Shown here: positions 60,417 to 64,000 of the stretch, one piece after another
Numbering within the stretch: the stretch's first letter is position 1
Layout of the letters: every line of letters starts with the position of its first letter
Source: Mya arenaria
Taxonomy: Eukaryota > Mollusca > Bivalvia > Myida > Myidae
Reading direction: 5' to 3'
Assembly: GCF_026914265.1 (NCBI RefSeq)
Contig: NC_069138.1
Span: forward strand, 26,193,262 to 26,257,261
DNA length: 64,000 nucleotides
Notes under the pieces: model-generated
Told to the model about the DNA's origin: nothing
The model's input: the letters and a program-made list of their open reading frames with translations, nothing else
Databases searched by the model: none
Translations under genes and position numbers: made by a program

Positions 60417-60750
60417 TATTTTGGGGCTGTGCAATCGGAAACAAATCATTTTGGGCCTTATTTGGAATATAAACACTTGAAATAACCTACTAGTAGGCTT
60501 ACTGGTCCTTATCTTCTTAACGTTTAAGTTATTATGCCTTAACAAACACAGGCCAATTGCAACATATGTAGCTTTCATAGTGCAGAATAACCATAACCCA
60601 ACTGTAAAAGGTGTTAGAGAGGTCAGTCTATTACACTTGCATGTTCTTGTTACAAAGCTCATTACTTTATGAAACCTAACCACTGCAATCATGAAATTTC
60701 AACGGCTTAGATGACGCAAGAGATTCACACGTAAGATTCATTTTCTTTTA

Positions 60751-60907
60751 TCACCGTGTTAACATATTAACAAACAAGGTCATTATTTCTCCATTATTCA
60801 TCCATGTAATGATATGTTAGATGACCAAATAGGTTCCGGGACATTTGGTATAAAAGTCGCTCAATCTCGTTAGCCATTCGCATTGGACATCTTATCTCAA
60901 CGCAGGG
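60751..60907 (+). promoter_or_regulatory. Promoter and leader exon of gene F
   Basis: TCACCGTGTTAACAT at 60751 aligns with the forkhead-like block of C and D but carries a T-to-A change in the core. GACCAAATAGG replaces the CCAAT text. TATAAAA is at 60849-60855. The leader exon ends at 60906 before donor GTAAGT and still carries CATCTTATCTCAACGCA. Confidence 0.7.
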
Positions 60908-61118
60908 TAAGTCATTTAAGTCAATTGCTCTGGGTTCAATTTAAGATCGAGAAAAGAGTGTACAAAATATTAAAGCGCAAAATAACTTAGATATAACCGT
61001 TAAAGATATATTTGTTATTCTTTTACAGTAGAGTACCATTACATGTGAATATTTAATTCAAATAAGCTATATGGATATTAATCAATCTGCATTTATAGCT
61101 TTCAGACAATCTACAACG

Positions 61119-64000
61119 ATGCAGATACTCTTAATCACTAGTTTGCTGGTCGGCACTACTCTGGCCGCCGGCAAAGGTTCGTTTATATTTGGTTGCACAG
61201 ATTAATGTTTAATACAGTTAAGAATGTTTAAATAATTATTTTTTTTCTTAAATATATGACAAATATAAGTTGCAAAATATTCAACTAATCAACTCAATAA
61301 TCTAGAAATGTGAATAATATACATATGTATGTATTATTGCTAACACTAAAATTAAAGACACTTTTATCATATTTTGCCCAGGTACTTATGGTGGAGGTTT
61401 CGGTGGTGCAGGTGGCGGCACATTTTCCGCCGCAGCTTCAGGAGGTGGTGGTGGTGGTGCATTTACCGGTAACGGTGCCTTTGGAGGTGGCGGTGCGGGA
61501 TCCGGAGGTGGCCATGTAATGGTTGTTACTGGTGGCGGCGGTGGTTCTGGGTATCCTTACGGAGGTACTCTTATACAAATAATTCGTTCAGTACTTAAAG
61601 TTGTTCAAGGTATGACTTGTTTATTTCAATTGTCTTCAAACACTTTCTATGTATACTGCAGGAGCAATTTCTACAACTTTCTAGACTAAAAACGATTGGA
61701 TACCGAAGAGCATTTTTAGATATTCAATAAAAACAACATATAAAAGATAAATTGTTGTTATTTTAAATCAATCTCCATATTTTGGCTTTGCGACTAAACA
61801 TGCAGAGATTTTAAAGTGACTCGTTTGTCAACGAGAACATGTTTTATGTATGAAATCTGGACAAACTGCTCGTGATATTATAAAACCGTACTACAAGTTC
61901 AAATAATATCTCTATTGATAACAAATATTGAAAATGCGACAAAAAATAGCTCGATTTCAACAAAAAGCGTTATTAGCGTTGTAGGTAATTGAGTTATTTT
62001 AGGCGATTTTGGTTTTTGTTTATTAAAACAGTTTAACTAAACCATGTGTATAAGATTCATGAAAGAGTCTCTTATTGCTTAAATAACATAAGAAAGTGAG
62101 AATCATTTGTTGAAAAATCCGGTACTTTGCAAATAATTAATAGAGATATTGTTCAATCCTTCGAATATATCGGACAGCTGTAAAGTAATTTTAATATTGC
62201 CTATCATAATTAATAAGCCTTTCAGAGCAGAACAGCTACACTTTTTAATTAATTGATATCTACGTTGAATCTTTCTAGATGTGGTATAGATGAAGGATAT
62301 TAGCACAGAGTGATTTTATATATGGTTTTCAAAGTATGCATTTATAAGAGACATACATGATAGGATTTTAAACTCATCTTTGCCAAAAAAGTATATAAAA
62401 TGGTCATTTTTAAACAAACATTGCATAAAATAGGCAAAATTAATCCAATGATGTTCAATTTACTCTTTTATTAACGTTATTCATTTTTTTCACATACAAG
62501 ATGGTGGAAAGATTATGTCATTTTCTCTGTCAAACTGCTGATACAAATGAACAAGTTTCATGCCATACTTTTACCACAGGGGGCTTCGGTGCTGGCGGTT
62601 CCGCTGGCCCTGGCGGCCCTCGCGGCTGGAGAATAGGCGGAGCCGGACGCGTTTCCGGTAGCTTCGGACCTGGCAGGCAGATTGCCTTTGGTCGACGCGG
62701 AGGCTTTGGGGGAAGAGGAATTGTCGGCACCGGTTTAGGACCAAGCAATGGATTTGGATTCGGTGGATCTTTTGGAGGAATGGATAAGTCTTTTCACGAA
62801 GAAGAAAAATTTAAAGCTTTCGCAGTTTGACAAAAGTTGTTAAGTATTTAGATGTTCGCAATATGCGATCATATATCGATTAGTTTCAAGTGCATAAACA
62901 CACAGCATTGCGTAGTTACCGATTATAATCATAAATAGTTTACATGATAATTCCAGGCGGTGCATTTGTAAGCGGTGGACCCACTGCTGGTGGACCAACA
63001 TTCGGTCCAGTGTTTGGTGGCCCAAACGGTGCTAGACCAAGCACTGGATTTGGCGTTAGTGGATCTTTCGGAGGTATGGAGAAGTATTTAACGAAGATAA
63101 AAAATATTAAAAATTTTAAAATGCAGTTTGTCAAAATTTTGTTTAACTATTGAAGAGGTTTATAATGTGTGGTTATTGACCTTCGTCAGCTGGAAATGAC
63201 GCGAAACAGCATTCTCAATAAGAATGAATAAATTGTAATTTAAATCATTTAACTATACTTTTCAAGGCGGGCCATTTGTAAGTGGTGTACCCACTGTTGG
63301 TGGACAGACATTCGGTCGCGTGTTCGGAGTTCCTGTAGCCGGTGGCCCAATTTCCGGAGGTGCTATATTTGGCCCCTTTGGCTCCTTCCCGGGCGGCCTT
63401 GTTTCTGGTGGCCCCACCGGTGCTGGACCTAGCAATGGATTTAGATTTGGTGGATCTTTAAGAGGAATGGACAAGTCTTTAACAGAAAAATATTGAAACT
63501 TAAAAATACAGTTTGTCAAATTGTACTTTACTACTAAAAAGGTTTATAGTGTGCGGTTATAGCTATTTCCATTATCTAATATTACGGAAAAAAGCAGCAT
63601 TGCATAGCTTGAATAAATAAATTGTATATATATATTTTAAATTTACATAACAATTTCAGGCGGGGCATTTGTAAGCGGTGGACCCACTGCTGGTGGACCG
63701 ACATTCGGTCCAGTGTTTGGAGGTCCTGTTTCCGGTGGCCCCATATCAGGAGGTGCTGTATCTGGCCCCAGTGGCCCCTTCCCGGCTGTCCCTGTCTCTG
63801 GTGGTCCCGTAGCTGGTCCGAGTGGCTTCTTTACAGGCAGAACTAGTGGTTCTGTCGTTATGACAAGCGGACAAAGCGGCCCGGCAACTGGTATCCCCGT
63901 TTCCGGGTCTGGACTTCCAGTGTTCGGAGGATCTGGTGCCGGCGTTGTAAGTGGCGGATTCGGAGGTTCATTTGGAGGCGGTTTTGGAGGCAACGTCGGT
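61119..64000 (+). CDS. Gene F: divergent Gly-rich secreted protein, 3' end outside window
   Basis: Well supported: 61119-61176 (MQILLITSLLVGTTLAAGK) and 61382-61564 (Gly-rich, GHVMVVTGGGG, ends YPYGG), joined in phase 1. Exon-like blocks in the same phase follow, starting at 62580 (GFGAGGSAGPGGP, ends near FGFGGSFGG), 62957-63073, 63267 (to about 63449 or 63464) and 63660, which runs off the window. Three of these share GPSNGFGFGGSF-like ends that align with the GPSYGYGFGGVF end of the single Trp/Gly exon of A to D. At the aligned position only 62957-63073 has GT (GTATGG); the other two read GAATGG. An alternative donor GTGGATC in phase 1 is present in all three. Trp is almost absent. The exon chain after 61564 is therefore uncertain, and the gene may be partly decayed or alternatively terminated. 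Confidence 0.65.
61565..62579 (+). other. Long intron 3 of gene F
   Basis: AT-rich intron of about 1.0 kb with donor GTACTC and acceptor CCACAG. It is similar in length to intron 3 of gene A, and nothing else is recognised in it. Confidence 0.55.

Overview
The window looks like nuclear DNA of an invertebrate animal, most likely a bivalve mollusc. It is AT-rich, its genes are split by GT-AG introns, it has TATA promoters and AATAAA polyadenylation signals, it holds a tRNA-derived SINE, and its main genes encode secreted glycine-rich structural proteins of the kind found in shell matrix or byssus. The species call is inference; no single sequence proves it.

The core is a tandem, same-strand array of six related genes, called A to F here. 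A (about 9372-14575), B (26710-30315), C (37597-41920) and D (47250-51460) each have an untranslated exon 1, an exon with the start codon and signal peptide, a polyglycine exon, a Trp/Gly exon, a Gly/Pro exon built of 50-residue repeats, and a last exon that codes only for the end of an Arg, a Tyr and the stop. All coding introns are in phase 1. The spliced products come to 415, 405, 520 and 463 residues. E (about 52942-54470) is a 5'-truncated, frameshifted pseudogene. F (60849 to beyond the window) is a divergent relative whose Trp/Gly exon is replaced by three small exon-like blocks.

The array arose by repeated segmental duplication. A and B share the closest and longest similarity (about 6343-24107 against 24108-37086). 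Each unit also carries, on the minus strand between the glycine-rich genes, a copy of an unrelated small three-exon gene. Only the A-B copy (21841-24097, 115 residues) reads intact; the others are broken or deleted.

The spacers are rich in repeats: 55-bp arrays upstream of A and B, a 46-60-bp minisatellite downstream of A, a 2.4-kb 45-bp satellite downstream of E, foldback elements, a 2.7-kb transposon-like insertion with a minus-strand zinc-cluster ORF, and a nearly identical 646-bp tandem duplication. Left of the cluster (1-6342) are a hairpin element, a SINE and a short-chain dehydrogenase pseudogene.

Working together, A to D and F are best read as co-regulated secreted matrix proteins: each has the same CCAAT-TATA promoter block and noncoding leader exon. 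Their function is inferred from composition only.
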